DNA from: Engraulis encrasicolus
Taxonomy: Eukaryota > Chordata > Actinopteri > Clupeiformes > Engraulidae
Direction of reading: 5' to 3'
NCBI RefSeq assembly: GCF_034702125.1
Contig: NC_085876.1
Span: 23,419,807 to 23,483,806, forward strand
Length of the DNA: 64,000 bases
The notes beneath the pieces are model-generated. The model ran no database searches. It was not told the origin of the DNA and saw only the letters and a list, made by a program, of their open reading frames with translations. The number at the start of each line of letters is the position of its first letter. Position 1 is the stretch's first letter. This document shows, piece by piece, positions 1 through 14,513 of the stretch. The position numbers were made by a program, and so were the translations under genes.

Positions 1-75
1 CATTGCCTTCAAGGGCTTTGTAAAGGTCGTTATGATGAGGACTTTTAATGCCTCCTGGGGGAGCCCATTACCATC

Positions 76-520
<445 letters not shown>

Positions 521-649
521 ATTCAATTCCCCATCAGAGTGTTAAAGGCTCCAAGGTAATGAAGGTTCATTCGTCGTCAAAGAGAAATGAGGATAGTAGG
601 AGCCAGGTTGAGGCTGTTTTGTTTACGATTTTCTGACTACACACTGTAC

Positions 650-928
650 TTAAACTGTTAATGTTTCTCACCGGGGGCGGTACAGCCCCTCAGGGGGCGT
701 TGGGGAGTCCTAGGGGGGCGTTGAGAAGGATACAGTTGAGAGGGGGCCGTGCCTAGTTGTCATTGCGAGCATTAGTCCATTAAAAAAATGTAATAGTAAG
801 GGGGGCGTTGGCAGGCTTGTGATGAGGTCAAGGGGGTGTTGGGAGGCTTATGATGAGGTTAAGGGCGCGTTGGGCGGCTTATGATGAGGTCCAGGGGGCG
901 TTTGTACCAAAAAGGTTGAGAACCACTG
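650..928 (+). mobile_element. Degenerate hAT-like MITE with internal G-rich repeats
   Basis: The right end GGTTGAGAACCACTG (914-928) is a typical hAT end; the left end near 650 is decayed. The inside holds about six GGGGGCGTTGGGAGGCTTATGA-like repeats. Confidence 0.5.
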
Positions 929-1015
929 CTCTAACATGACTCCTTCTGCTGACTTGTTCAATCATTAGGGTTGGGGCATTACAGGGCGCAGGGATGGGCT
1001 GGGACAAAAAACTAG

Positions 1016-1400
1016 AGATGCACCGGATCCTGATTTTTAGGATCCTGCCGGATACCGGATCCATTGCTTAAGATCCTGCCGGATCCGGAACCGGATACCG
1101 GATCCTACAAAAGGGTTGAAACACATAGCCAACTCGCACACGTGGGCCCTTTTTATTACGTTGGCGCAAACTATTTTTAAGACTCATTGCCACTTCCAAA
1201 CGGCTTTCACTCCATGCAGCGATTGGGGTTGTGAAAGACTGACTGAAAAGCCTAGGCTATGTAAAAAGTAGAGATGCCCCAAATCCTGATTTTTAGGTAA
1301 CTGCCAGATACCGGATCCACTGCTTAAGATCCTGCCGGATCCGGAAAGTCTGAAAAACCCTATCCTGCCGGATCCGGAACCGGATCTTGGATCCTGTAGG
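1016..1400 (+). repeat. Repeat block rich in the palindrome CCGGATCCGG
   Basis: Two copies (1016-1108 and 1275-1405) of a block with GATCCTGATTTTTAGG, GCTTAAGATCCTGCCGG and CCGGATCCGGAACCGGAT. The central 165 bp differ. Possibly the ends of one DNA element in inverted or direct copies; not classified. Confidence 0.55.
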
Positions 1401-1409
1401 CCTACATCT

Positions 1410-1905
1410 CTACAAAAAACAAGCCCGGGCATCTTCATCGAAGACCGGTCCGCCAGAGATTGAGAGAGACACAGCATTTTTAGCCATTCATTACAAGCTA
1501 TTTTGACCACAACAGCGAAAATGAATGAGTAAATCGCACTCAAAGAGGTCAGCTTTACTGCTTTAGCGACATAAGCGACTGATACCACTACACTGAAGGG
1601 AGGACCAGTCGAAAATTATCAACAGTCCACCGGGCAAATGCCCTGTATGCCCTACAGCCAATCCAGCCATGACAGGGTGTGACTCTGAAGGTGGAGTCTT
1701 AGTGCTGCTGACTCACACGCAGCATCAACGGCACAAAGGAGGTAAAAAATCAATCGAGTTCTTTAGTCACCAGCAGCCACCATGATGTTGTCACCACCAG
1801 CTGTTTTCGTACATTCATAACTTTTCCGCTCAGATGCCGGGCCGGCCAAAAACGCCTCTGCACTGCAGGCACACAGACTGTCACTGTCAATTTGACGTAA
1901 TGTGA
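1410..1905. other. No gene seen
   Basis: No recognised coding, RNA or repeat feature between the CCGGATCC-rich block and the first SINE. Confidence 0.5.
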
Positions 1906-2232
1906 AGTGAAAGTGAAGTGAAAGCCCAACTGGGAAACTCCAACTCCCATTGTCATTGTGACACAGCACTCCACAGCACACAAGTGTTCACTGCACACTG
2001 CACAAAACGAAATTGCATTTATGCTTCACCCGTACCAGGGGGCAGCCCCCATTGGCAACCCAAGGGAGCAGTGAGGCGGGATGGTACCATGCTCAGGGTA
2101 CCTCAGTCATGGAGGAGGATGGGGAGAGCACTGGTTAATTACTCCCCCCACCAACCTGACGGGTCGGGAGTTGAACCGGCAACCTTTGGGATACAAGTCT
2201 GACGCTCTAACCGCTTACCCATGACTTGCCCT
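1906..2232 (-). mobile_element. tRNA-headed SINE, full copy
   Basis: The minus-strand head is GTCATGGGTAAGCGGTTAG with a box-B-like GGTTCAACTCC, followed by a body with GGGGGGAGTAATTAACCAG and CATGACTGAGGTACC, ending in CAATGGGAGTTGGAGTTT and a (TTCACT)n tail. Related copies: 5475-6103, 43150-43410 and fragments at 59200-59420. Confidence 0.75.
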
Positions 2233-2369
2233 TAATGGTTAGGCAGTTGGCATTGAGGGTTGCAAGTTCCCATCCACTAGCTGTAGGGAACATTCAGGTG
2301 TCTCCTTCACTCTGATCCATAACTGAAGACCCTGAAAGTCACCCCGCACTGCTTCAAGAATTGTACTCT

Positions 2370-2660
2370 AGGGTGTAGACTAGGGTGGCAGACTTGTAAC
2401 CCAAAGGTTGACAGTTCAACTCCTGACCCACCAGGTAGGTGGGGGGAGTAATTAACCAGTGCTCTCCCCTATACCTAATGCTATACAGGGGCACAGTAGG
2501 GCACTGAGAGATTATGCGAGCGTGCGAAGGAACCATGGCGGAAGTAGCCTTGAGCAAGGAACTTAACTCCACATTGCTCCAGGTTGTAACCATACCCTGA
2601 GTTGGTTTGGTGGAAGCAATGTAAAAGGTGAAGAGAAAATACTTAGACTTAACACAGACC
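2370..2660 (+). mobile_element. tRNA-headed SINE, diverged copy, plus strand
   Basis: The head has GCAGACTTGTAACCCAAAGG and GTTCAACTCC. The first part of the body (GGGGGGAGTAATTAACCAG) matches the SINE at 1906-2232, but the tail differs (GAGCAAGGAACTTAACTCCAC, common in fish V-SINE-like tails). Confidence 0.55.
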
Positions 2661-3212
2661 AAGAGCAACAGAGAGGGAGAGGCTGGGTAAGGACACCCCT
2701 CAGGTTTCTGACCCCGAGAGCAGAGTCAGTCAGTCAGATCCCTCACTGTGCAGCCCAAGACCGTGCGGAGCAGGCACCGGTGTAGAGTTAGACATCCACG
2801 CACCTCGCCTCCCCTCGCCTCACATTACACCCGTCGTGTTTTTATCACATGTCACTTCACTTCACTTGCCTCATGACAGTTCAGCGAGAGCACTCGTGCG
2901 ATCGTCTTACAGTAGCCTACATTCTCGTAACAGAGAAGAAGAGCTGTCAGAACCGAATGCTGAATGGCTACTTAGATGCACAGTTTAAAAAATGTAGTGT
3001 GTTACTTCAACACTTAGAACGTCAATTTAACACCCTCTAGGTCCCAGAGGTCTCTCTAAGTGTTAAAAGGAGTGTAAAAAAAGAGGGTTTTTTACAGTCT
3101 CTGTGAATGGAATGGCCCCAGAAATGTCTGCACACACGAAGAGACACATTGCATCATAAATGTGTTATTATGCATGACAAGAACAAAATGAATTGAGGAA
3201 AAATCTTACCAT

Positions 3213-3348
3213 GCACACACACAGACACACACAGACACACACAGACACACACAGACACACACACACAGACACACACAGACACACACAGACACACACACAC
3301 ACACACATACATGTGCGCGCACACCGACACACACACACACACACACAA
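3213..3348 (+). repeat. (CA)n array interrupted by GACA
   Basis: (ACAC)n with regular AGACAC interruptions. Reverse-strand Cys-Val open frames here are repeat artefacts. Confidence 0.95.
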
Positions 3349-3359
3349 TAGCACTTCAC

Positions 3360-4072
3360 TCATTTCACTGAGACGTGCAATTCATGCCAGGGCTGTGAAA
3401 TCCAATCGCTGCTGTTTAGTAGCCAGTCCATCCTCTCAGGGATATTAAACAACAAATGGATTTATTTCAGGGAATGGGCTATTCAGGGCTATTGGGCCAC
3501 AGTGAAATAGGTCAGTAACTCTATTAAATTAAACCTCCTCTCTGCCAAAGCAGCCCACCCATGTTCTGTAATTGTGGTTTATAACCTGCAGCGTGATCCA
3601 ATTATCCAATAGGCATAAGCATACTATGCCTGGCAGTTGTGAGGTGATGAAGAATATTAACCTGACGATGATTGAAAATCAAATAAGAAAGGTGCAAACA
3701 AAACATAGGCTAATTCTACTATACTGCAAAGTGAAGTGATTTGTGTCTTTGAAGTCTATTGTATTAAACATGCAGGTGAAAATTGCACACATTTAGGGTA
3801 GTACCCACAGGGGCCGTAAAATTCCCATCAGCCTGCATTAAACAGATGACATATTCCATTCATATTACTGCTGGTGACGGTTGTTATTAGTCACAAAGAG
3901 CAAACTCAGACAGCAGCCTGTGTTAAGTGTGAGTAAGCGTTCACAGAATGACATCATGAATCAGGGTCGTCTTGTTATGAAGGGGTATTCTAATGACTTA
4001 GGTTATCGAGCTCCTGTGCCAAATTGATTAGGTAATCCCATTTGTCATGTCGTTTGAAAAGAGGTATGGGGG

Positions 4073-4106
<34 letters not shown>

Positions 4107-4480
4107 GGGGAATCCCTATGTGAGGGTATATCGTAGTTCTGTCAGTCCTCCTGTGCAGTAGCCTAGGCTATAACCCAATGAAAGTACATAAACATTTCGT
4201 CTCACTTGTCACGCGCTGAACTGTCAAAATACTGGTTGCCATGGAAGGTCAGCGCGAGGAGCAGAGAAGCCTCGCGAATGGTGACGGAGCTAATTGAAGA
4301 GGCCGTGAATGTAACTCGCCTGTCGGTCGCAATTGTTTCACATAGGCAGCTATCCCTTTGCTCCTCGTCAGCGAATGTGTCTTTGTAATCAATTAATCTC
4401 CCTGGCACGGCACAATCAAAGCCCACGATAACGTCCAGCCACGATACGCAGCTGATAGGGAATTGTGCTTGAACTGGGTA
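3360..4480. other. Repeat-poor stretch, possible conserved noncoding DNA
   Basis: Apart from a short (GA)n at 4078-4104, this is complex single-copy-looking sequence with no open frame of convincing composition. It holds AT-rich homeodomain-like motifs (TAATCAATTAATC at 4388-4400, GTCAATTAT-type). In other vertebrates SF3A3 lies near POU3F1, whose flanks contain many conserved enhancers. Conservation is not shown here. Confidence 0.3.
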
Positions 4481-4499
4481 AAAAAAAGACAACAGAACA

Positions 4500-5470
4500 C
4501 CCCACCACACCACACCACCCAGTCGAAGGAGAAACATCCAGAAGGCATTTAGGCTGAGGCTTACATTCAGGTTTGCAAGACATAAAGCGCCAACACATTA
4601 GCGACCTTACCTGTCAAGAGCTGGCGACAGCTATGTCAAATCTCAGAGATGAACTGCGAAAGATATGCTCAGCTATGACTGCAGGTCCGCTCGCTGTAAC
4701 TCGCTCTCTCTCGATCTCTCGTGTTGATTTCTCCGAGCAATGAAGCAACCGGACCGCCTCCGAGCGCGCACTTCAGCAGCTCCGTCTCTCCAAGCGGGAG
4801 CGCGCATGAAGTGTGTATGTGCGCGTGTGTGTGTGTTTGCGTGCGTGCGTGCATGTGTGCTAAATCAAAGGGTAAGAAAACACTTGCTAAATCAAAGGGA
4901 AATAAAAGAATGGAAAGCCATAGTAATTGCAGACACATGCACGCAGGTGAAATTGGAGTCAGTCTATCAATTTAAAACACAAAAGCTAATTTATCCAGTC
5001 TATGCTTTCATGCAGCAATTTCCTTTCAATGGCTGCATCAGGGGCTACACTGATATGAAGAGCATTTTATAATAGACCTTAAGATAGGCCTATAGGGCCT
5101 ATAAGATATAAGATGTAAGATAAATCATTTGATATATAATGGAAGGGGTTCAACCTTTCGGAACAATGACAAATCTGTAAATTGAGAATGGAAAGTCCTC
5201 TGTATCAGCTTCACCATGTTTACGGTTGCTGTTAAATATGCTTATTGTAAAAACTATTGACATGGAATGCCCTGTCTCTGTATGCTGTGGGAAGAGCAGT
5301 GGGAGTGCAGCCCCAAGCCCCAGGGTGATTCAATACTGTGTCTGAAATTACAGAAAGTCATCACTAAAGCTTTGGATCTTCAATCTTGTCTAGAGTCATC
5401 TTTATAACATCTCAACTACAACACAACACAGACTTAAATTTCCAACCGGTTACATTACGGTATCAGAGAG
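4500..5470. other. No gene seen
   Basis: Mixed sequence with a short TG/GT-rich block at 4815-4860. Nothing further supported. Confidence 0.5.
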
Positions 5471-5474
5471 AAAG

Positions 5475-6103
5475 GTCAACTGGGAAACTCCAACTCCCAT
5501 TGTCATTATGACACAGCACACAAAGGCACACTGCACACACAAGGAAATTGCATTTATGCCTCACCCGTGCAAGGGGCAGCCCCCAATGGAGCAGTGTGGC
5601 AGGACGGCAGCATGCTCAAGGTACCTCAGTCATGGAGGAGGATGGGGGAGAGCACCGACTAATTGCTCCCCCCACCGACCTGGCGGATCAGGAGTCGAAC
5701 CGGCATCCTTTGGGGTGCAAATCTGACGCCCTAACCCAGGGATGTCAAACTCAGGCCCGGGGGCCAAATTTGGCCCGCGGAGCCATTTTATTCGGCCCGC
5801 GAGATCATTTCAAATGTGTATTACAGTTGGCCCACATACACCATTAATGTACAGCGTAACACAACTTGAACATGAAATTTGCTGTATCACAGAATGTGCA
5901 GACACATTTGAACAGACAAATATGATGGGAAAGAGTATATGTGAAATTTAACTATGAGTATGAAGTGCATGCATGCACATTAATCCATTTTTTTTAAATA
6001 ATTGTTGATTTTGGCCCGCGACTTCGTTCCAGATTTGTATTTTGGCCCTCAGTCAATTTGAGTTTGACACCCCTGCCCTAACCGCTTAGCCATGACTGCC
6101 CTA
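5475..6103 (-). mobile_element. tRNA-headed SINE split by a hAT MITE
   Basis: Minus strand: a tRNA-like head, split at 5736/6076, with box-B-like GGTTCGACTCC, then a body shared with 1906-2232 and 43150-43410, ending in GACAATGGGAGTTGGAGTTT. The head continues beyond the inserted MITE at 6076-6103 (GGCAGTCATGGCTAAGCGG on the minus strand). The family is not named here; at least four related copies are in the window. Confidence 0.75.
5737..6075 (+). mobile_element. hAT-like MITE, 339 bp, nested in a SINE
   Basis: Ends CAGGGATGTCAAACTCA and TGAGTTTGACACCCCTG-like (reverse complement CAGGGGTGTCAAACTCA). The perfect 8-bp duplication CCCTAACC is at 5729-5736 and 6076-6083. The inner blocks GGCCCGCGGAGCC and TTGGCCCGCGACTTC are characteristic of this common fish family. 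Confidence 0.88.
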
Positions 6104-6569
6104 TTTTGTCTTAATCTAAATTTCTGTCCATCTGGAAACCACCTTTGATTTCAATCATTGATTCTGTGATTTCCACTCCACACACCAGCCTGCAGCCTCG
6201 TGCGTATGATATGATGACAGGCAATTTGGCTTGAAGTTGGGGCACCACAGATGTCATGGCGATTGGCAGTCCCTCTGTTGGTTCACACTACAGGATATTG
6301 TCCACAAGAGGGTGTCAACATTCATAAACTGTAATTCATTTACTTGTTTTTATTGTTCTGTACGCACCCCCAGGTTGGGTCAAGTATTGCAATGACCTTC
6401 TCTCTTTCTGCTCACAGTGTATTTTGTTGTCTGCAGATGGTACTTAACCCCTTAGCACAACGCTTATAACCTTACTGTCACCAAAATTGTAATGGCTATT
6501 AGCAATTTTGTTATGAGGTAGTATAGGAAATTTCAGCAATTAGTGAATAGGACCGCCGGCGACCTCATC

Positions 6570-7815
<1,246 letters not shown>

Positions 7816-8023
7816 TAAGAGGCTACCACACATCACATATCACAAATAGGCCTACTGTATATCACGTGCATCTAACATTTGGCAGGGGGCTAGGTTGCCA
7901 TCACTGATTGCTCTTGTTTTAATAATCGTTTGGGGGCTTTTTTGTGTGTGTATTCAGATGGGAGGTGAAAATGGAGACAGGAAAGTAGTGGGAGAAAGAG
8001 ATGTTAGGGTTGGGACATGACCC

Positions 8024-8241
8024 ATTACATTACACTACCTGACACTTTTATCCAAAGCGACTTACATTTAGTACTTTGCATTGGTCACGGTCCCTGCAGT
8101 AATGTGGGGTTCAATGCGGGCTTGCTCAATAACAGCACTTCAGCCATGGATGGAAGTGTAGGGAGAGGTACAGGTGGGATTTGAACCCTCAACCCCCAGA
8201 TTGAAAGACCAACTCCCTAACCATTTGGCCACTGCTGCCCA
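8024..8241 (-). mobile_element. tRNA-derived SINE with GTCGCTTTGGATAAAA tail
   Basis: The minus-strand head GGGCAGCAGTGGCCAAATGG with box-B-like GGTTCAAATCC is followed by a tail AAGTCGCTTTGGATAAAAGT, the conserved 3' motif of many fish SINEs. About 218 bp. Confidence 0.8.
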
Positions 8242-8315
8242 GATTTGAAACTGGGTCCACATGGGCAAAGTTATCCCAATATATTCATACTATTGTTTTA
8301 TGCGCATATTTGAAT

Positions 8316-8350
8316 AGAATAGAATAGAATAGAATAGAATAGAATATAAA
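8316..8350 (+). repeat. (GAATA)n microsatellite
   Basis: About six AGAAT units; a longer array of the same unit is at 9219-9275. Confidence 0.9.
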
Positions 8351-9218
8351 TTAATTGAATTGAATAGAAATGGATTGATGAACAGGAGAGGTGGTGAGCA
8401 GGAGAGGGTGTCGGCTTATCAAAGCTGAAATTGCAGACATGAAAGGAGGTCAACAGCAGAGTCTATGATTTCTCTCAGAGCATTTCATTCTAAGGGAAAC
8501 ACATGGAGACAGCAATTGTATCTGAAATTAAAGCTTTGATTTCAATAAGGAGAGACATAGCAGTTCCTTTGTCCTTTGTTGTATTCATCACTTACACAGT
8601 AGGTATGGGTGCTGACACCCTCTGGTGGACATAACTGTACTTTCACATCAAAAGTTCGAGAATAAACAGACAGCCTACAAATCAAAAGGCACAGTATGTG
8701 CAACTCAAATCAAAACCAATTAACATTCTTATAAAACAAATCCTAAAAGGTGTGGAAATCATAATCTCCAAACTTCAACATTTTCAACATAATTTAACAC
8801 CATTTTCAACTTAATGATGGAGGAATTATGGATGTAAGCCATAGCCTATAATTCTCTGTTAAGAAAGCTCCCAGAAGCATTCTTCACAAAGGTTGACATC
8901 TTTTCCACAATATAACATTTTGTTACGGAACATTTAAAGCAGTCTATAAATTGCCCCCCTCCCCCCCTGAGTGAAAATCATCAACCCTAAGCCACAAGAC
9001 AGTCCTGTGGTCCATGCGAAGGCAACTCATTTTCTTGACATATCCAACCTCTGCCAATAGATGAAGAGCTAATGAGCGCATCACGTGTAATGATGTGATA
9101 AAAGATGTGTTTATTCCCATCACACTTATTTATCAATGCCCTTGTCTTCCTAGCTCCAACAAAGTAAAGCAGACTTGCATTGATAGTGCCATGAACTGTG
9201 GGCAATGCTGGACAAAAA

Positions 9219-9275
9219 TAGAATAGAATAGAATAGAATAGAATAGAATAGAATAGAATAGAATAGAATAGAATG
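9219..9275 (+). repeat. (GAATA)n microsatellite
   Basis: About eleven AGAAT units, 420 bases before the sf3a3 start codon. Confidence 0.9.
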
Positions 9276-9519
9276 TAGACCTAACTATTAAACAACATCT
9301 ACATCTCTAAATTGTATTACTTTGCCTTGACAAAAAAGAATTTGTCTCTTTGCTTAGGCCTATCTCTGGAATAGGACTACTGGTCAATGTTAGAACATAT
9401 TGCAGGCATAGGCGACTGGACAAAAGCAACATGGAAAGCTTACATATAGCAGAATAAAAATAACTCACCCACCCCACACAGTCTCTTTAAAATTAAAAGA
9501 TTTTCCTCTTCAGATAAAC

Positions 9520-9697
9520 TACAAGGCGGAACCTTTTATCTTCGGCACGAGATTCATGGCTACACAATTAGAAGCGTACCTAGTACTTCCACGCACGACC
9601 ATCGTAAGCTCCCGCAAATTCACACAGAAGGGAGGCCGGTGATCTCATTAAGAGTACTTTTATTAAGGGGATATTGGTGTTTTGGCTCACCGTAATC
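9520..9697 (+). promoter_or_regulatory. sf3a3: Probable sf3a3 promoter and 5' UTR
   Basis: Lies directly upstream of the ATG at 9698. It has no TATA box at a usual place and a local rise in CpG. The transcription start cannot be fixed from sequence. Confidence 0.4.
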
Positions 9698-12600
9698 ATG
9701 GAAACAATTTTGGAACAGCAGCGCAGATATCATGAGGAAATGGAGAGGCTAATGGACGCCAAAACGAAGGAAATGCTACACAAGAAAGCGACGGTATGCT
9801 AACATGCTGCTAGCTGATTAACCCTTGTTACCTACCTGCTATTATGATTGAATGAAATGTTTTTAGCATATGTAGCTAACACCAATATCATTTCGCAGTT
9901 GAAGACCATAAGATTCATATGTATGAAGTAATATTGTTACTGTTTTTCTGTCAACAGCTGAGAGATCAAATCAATTCTGATCACAGAACCAGAGCTATGT
10001 TGGATGTAAGTGAAGTCCCCATGGTTATCTTACTAAAATTATTTTAAAATGCATGGGATTTATCTATGGGTTACGAACACATTGCAATTCTGTATACTTC
10101 TTATTTTGTTTGTAGAGATACATGGAAGTTTGTGGAAATCTGAGCGATTCGTACCACGACAAGGATGGGTGAGTTGACATGACTTGTCTGTTCCACAGAA
10201 TAGTGTCGACTAGCTGTACCGCCAATCGAACACAATGAGGAATAAACATGGGTTATTATGTCTTGTGTATTTCTTGTTAATATTTCTTAGTCATTGTACT
10301 GTTTTGTGCCTGCGGTTCCATAGCCTACCACTGACATTGAAGTTTCCCCCCTTGCATCTGTAGTATGAGGAAAGACGAGCTGAATGCCATCTCCGGTCCA
10401 AACGAATTCGCGGAGTTCTACAATCGTCTGAAACAGATCAAGGAGTTCCACCGAAAACACCCCAATGAGGTGAGATAAGGAGGGAGCAGATGCCCCATCA
10501 TGTTTACAAATAATAGACATGCTCATCAACTCTGAAGTCTGAACCGTTATGTGGAGAGCTTGTCGAGATAGAAATGGACAACTTTCAAGTGCGGTTATAT
10601 CTTCGTTACAAAACTTATTTATACATGCATTCATTGTTTCATTCATACTATTCTTACTTTGATGTGCATATTATTGGAAAATTGGTGTGTGTGAATGTTT
10701 CGACATGCATACATTTCTTTCTTTGGCTTTAGATCTGCGTGCCCATGTCTGTGGAGTTTGATGAGCTGATGAAAGCCAGAGACAACCCCAGTGAGGAGGC
10801 ACAGAGTAAGTGATCACTAATGAACCTGTAAATAATACACTTTAAACTAAGTGATGGCATTTGGCCAAATCTATCAAATCTGAATTATTTAAAATGTGAT
10901 GTTCGGATAAGCGCCTAGATAATTGTACACAGGGGGTGCAGACTTTTTTTTTTTTCTCCTTCGGAGGGAAATGTACTGACAGCTGACACCTGTATCTTGT
11001 CTAGACCTGGTGGAGTTCACTGACGAGGAGGGATATGGCCGCTATCTGGACTTGCACGATTGCTACCTGAAGTACATCAACCTGAAGGGTGCAGAGGTAG
11101 GCTCACACTTTTCTTACTGCCATATAGATTTTTGTTTATTTAAAAAGACAATTTTCTTTTTCATGTGTAGGAAACAGTAACGTTTTATCTAATCTAATCT
11201 AATCTACCCAGTGGCCATGCCAGGGGAGTATGTCAAGAACCTGGTCAAGTAGTAGTCCAGGTTCAGTTAACCTTGAGGTAGTGGTAAATCATCTAAGAGC
11301 CTGGAGTCCTTATTTTCTCAACCAAATGACAAATGTGGGCTATCTATTAGCAGACTTACCACTTCATTCAGGTTAACCTTGCCAGGTTTATCATTTTAAC
11401 CATATTCTTGGAATACTCCCTAGATATTCATGTGCTGACGATGGTACTGTTGTGCCTTTCCCTTTCTCAGAAACTGGACTACCTGACCTATCTGTCCTCG
11501 TTTGATCAGCTGTTCGACATCTCCAAAGACAGAAAGAATGCAGAATACAAAAGGTTGGTGCAAATCTTTGTGGAAAGCCACCTAAAGCAGGATTCAGTAA
11601 CTCAATAAATCGACCTGGCTGAATGGGTGTGGTAATATTGCCTGGTCATCACCAGACCTAATCACAAGTGAGATGAGGTCTGGAGACCTGCCTACTCTAA
11701 ATCCTGTAGGCGGTGGGGTGTGTGGTTTTGTGATTGGCGACGGCTGTTATTTTTTTTGGCATACGTAGCCATAGCCAATTGTGTCAATTGTATCCTTTCA
11801 AACAAACTGCAGTCATCGCCTTTCTATGCCTCCCTGCTCTCTGATTGGAGAGAGACAGTCAGGGACCATGATCTGGTACCCTCACTTAGGGTAGACTCCA
11901 TACTGTCTTTCAGATCAGAACAGTTGTGCAAAGCAGCATGGGATTTCCCAGGCTAGTGGTAATAAGTATCCGCTGGTTCATTGACTTGGGTCGAGCGCTT
12001 ACTGAACCTGGGATGTCTGCCCCTGGTGTTGGGGCTCATGTTGTGGTCCAGTCCAAATACATTGAGATGCTTTTGTAGTAGCCTGTATCCTCGTCTTCTT
12101 TTTTTTAAATGTATTTTTTGGGGGCTTTTTGGTCTTTATTATGACAGGACAGTATGAGAGGAGACAGGAAGCGGTTGTGAGAGACAGATGGGGTAGGGCT
12201 GGGAAATGAGCCCGGTCGGACTCGAACCGGGCTCCCCATGGGCAATGCAAGCCCAAATGTAGGGGGCTTAGCACGCTGCACCACACTGCCCCCCCTGCAT
12301 TCCCTTTCCTCTGTGCACTGACTATTATGCTGTGGTCTCCTCAGGTATCTGGAGATGCTGCTGGAGTATCTGCAGGAGTATACGGACCGCGTGAAGCCTC
12401 TGCTGGACCAGAACGAGCTCTACGGGAAAATACTGCTGGAGTTCGAGAAGAAGTGGGAGGGGGGCAGCTTCCCCGGATGGCCGGTGAGAGAGATGTGCTC
12501 ATATTCTATCTACGCCATGTACACACTGCCAAAAACTGTGATGACCAATAGCAACAAAATTCTGGTGCCACACAGATGTCGTTTTTAGTTATTCTATTTA

Positions 12601-13150
12601 TTTTCAGAGCGTTAGACTGATGAAGACGCTTGTCAAAACGTTAGCCTAATGCAGTGTTTCCCAACCTTTTCTGTCTTGTGTACCCCCACGCCTTTTTCGT
12701 TGTGCCACGAGTACCCCCTAAGTCAAGTTCTATATCGCTATCTCTATCCTAGTGTAACTAAGCTGTATATAGTTGTCAAAATCTCATTTTTTTCAAGTAC
12801 CCCCTGCAGTGTGCTCGCGTACCCAATCCCATAGTGGTACACATACCCCTGGTTAGGAAACACTGGCCTAATGCACTGAAAATAAATAAGAAATAACTAA
12901 AAACTACATCTGTGTGGCACCAGATTTTCTGGACCTGCACTGGTTGCGCTGGATTGTTTCTTTATAAGCGCAGAGTACGTGTTTTTCTCTGTTTGACCAA
13001 CATCGAAGCTCAAGTCGCATACTGTAATCATTAGTGTGATGGTGGGACAGTGTAATGGATGCACCCGTGTGAAACTACAGCAATTCATTGTCATTGTGTC
13101 ATGAGTAGCTACTTTTCTGTAGTTTTGTGTCGTTGTTGTACTGTTTAGCT

Positions 13151-13235
<85 letters not shown>

Positions 13236-14332
13236 CCTCTGCCCATTAGAAAGAGACGAGCAGTGCCTTGACTCATGCCGGAGCTCACTTGGATCTCTCT
13301 GCCTTCTCCTCCTGGGAGGTAGGACACTGCTTGTATTCAGTGGCAATACAGAACACACATGGCCATTGCAGAACATCCACTCTCTTTGCAGAACACACAT
13401 GGCTATTGTAGAACACGCATGGTTATTGCAGAACACACATGGCTATTGCAGAACACGCGTGGCCATTGCAGAACATGCATTGTCTTTGCATGACATGCAT
13501 TCTCTTTGCAGAACATCCACTCTCTTTGCAGAACACACATGGCTATTGCAGCGTAGAGAGAGAGAAAGGTTCCATTGGCCCATTGTTTCCGGGTTCTACA
13601 GTTGCAAGGGGGAGGGGGGGTAAATCCCCCTTTAGGCAGACCTAAGGACTGTTCTATTCAATGCTAGGAGTATTATGACGCGTCCCTTTAGGCAGACCGG
13701 AACCTGGTCATGTTAGGTGCCCATAGAAACCTATTATGTTGGCATATCTCTATATACTTAAAGAATCTCTGTTCTCGTCGCAGAATATGCATTTCTCAGC
13801 ATACATTGTCATTGCAGATCCAAATGCTACATCTGATTTAGGTTTGTGCAGCTTTTCCCCCACTGCACAATTAATTCTCTGTGCTCTGGAATGTGAGTCC
13901 ATATAGCATTGTAGGCCTTGGAATGGAGGAATGCCCTTTGTAGTGCAAGGCAATGTAGTGTATACGAGTAGTGCCAGTGCAATGCTATGTAGTACCAGGG
14001 TTTCCCCCAGCACTTAATTGCTAAGGCGGCCACCTTGACAAGAAACATCTACCACCTTGACTAGGTCCCCTGAAAAGATATATTATGCAACATATTTCAT
14101 GTTGTGTATGTAATTTCTAAATATACTTAGCCAAAAAATATATACTTTTAACGCCCCACCACCTTGACTAACAACAATTCTGGGGGAAACACTGTAGTGC
14201 GGTGCCAGTGGGTTCCCCTGCGGAGTCAGCATGTATGGTGTGTGAGGTGTGGTGTAGTGTGGTGCTCCACCATATGGGGATGCGGAGGCCCATCTGCTGT
14301 GGTGGTGCCTCACTGCTGCTCTGCTCTGTATA

Positions 14333-14398
<66 letters not shown>

Positions 14399-14449
14399 AT
14401 TCTGTATTGCTGTTTGTTATGCCCTGTGGACCTTCCAATAAGAGTTGGC

Positions 14450-14513
<64 letters not shown>

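Noticed and set aside
4202..4537. 111-codon minus-strand frame with hydrophobic start
   Set aside because: No splice partner, domain or codon bias; the region looks noncoding.
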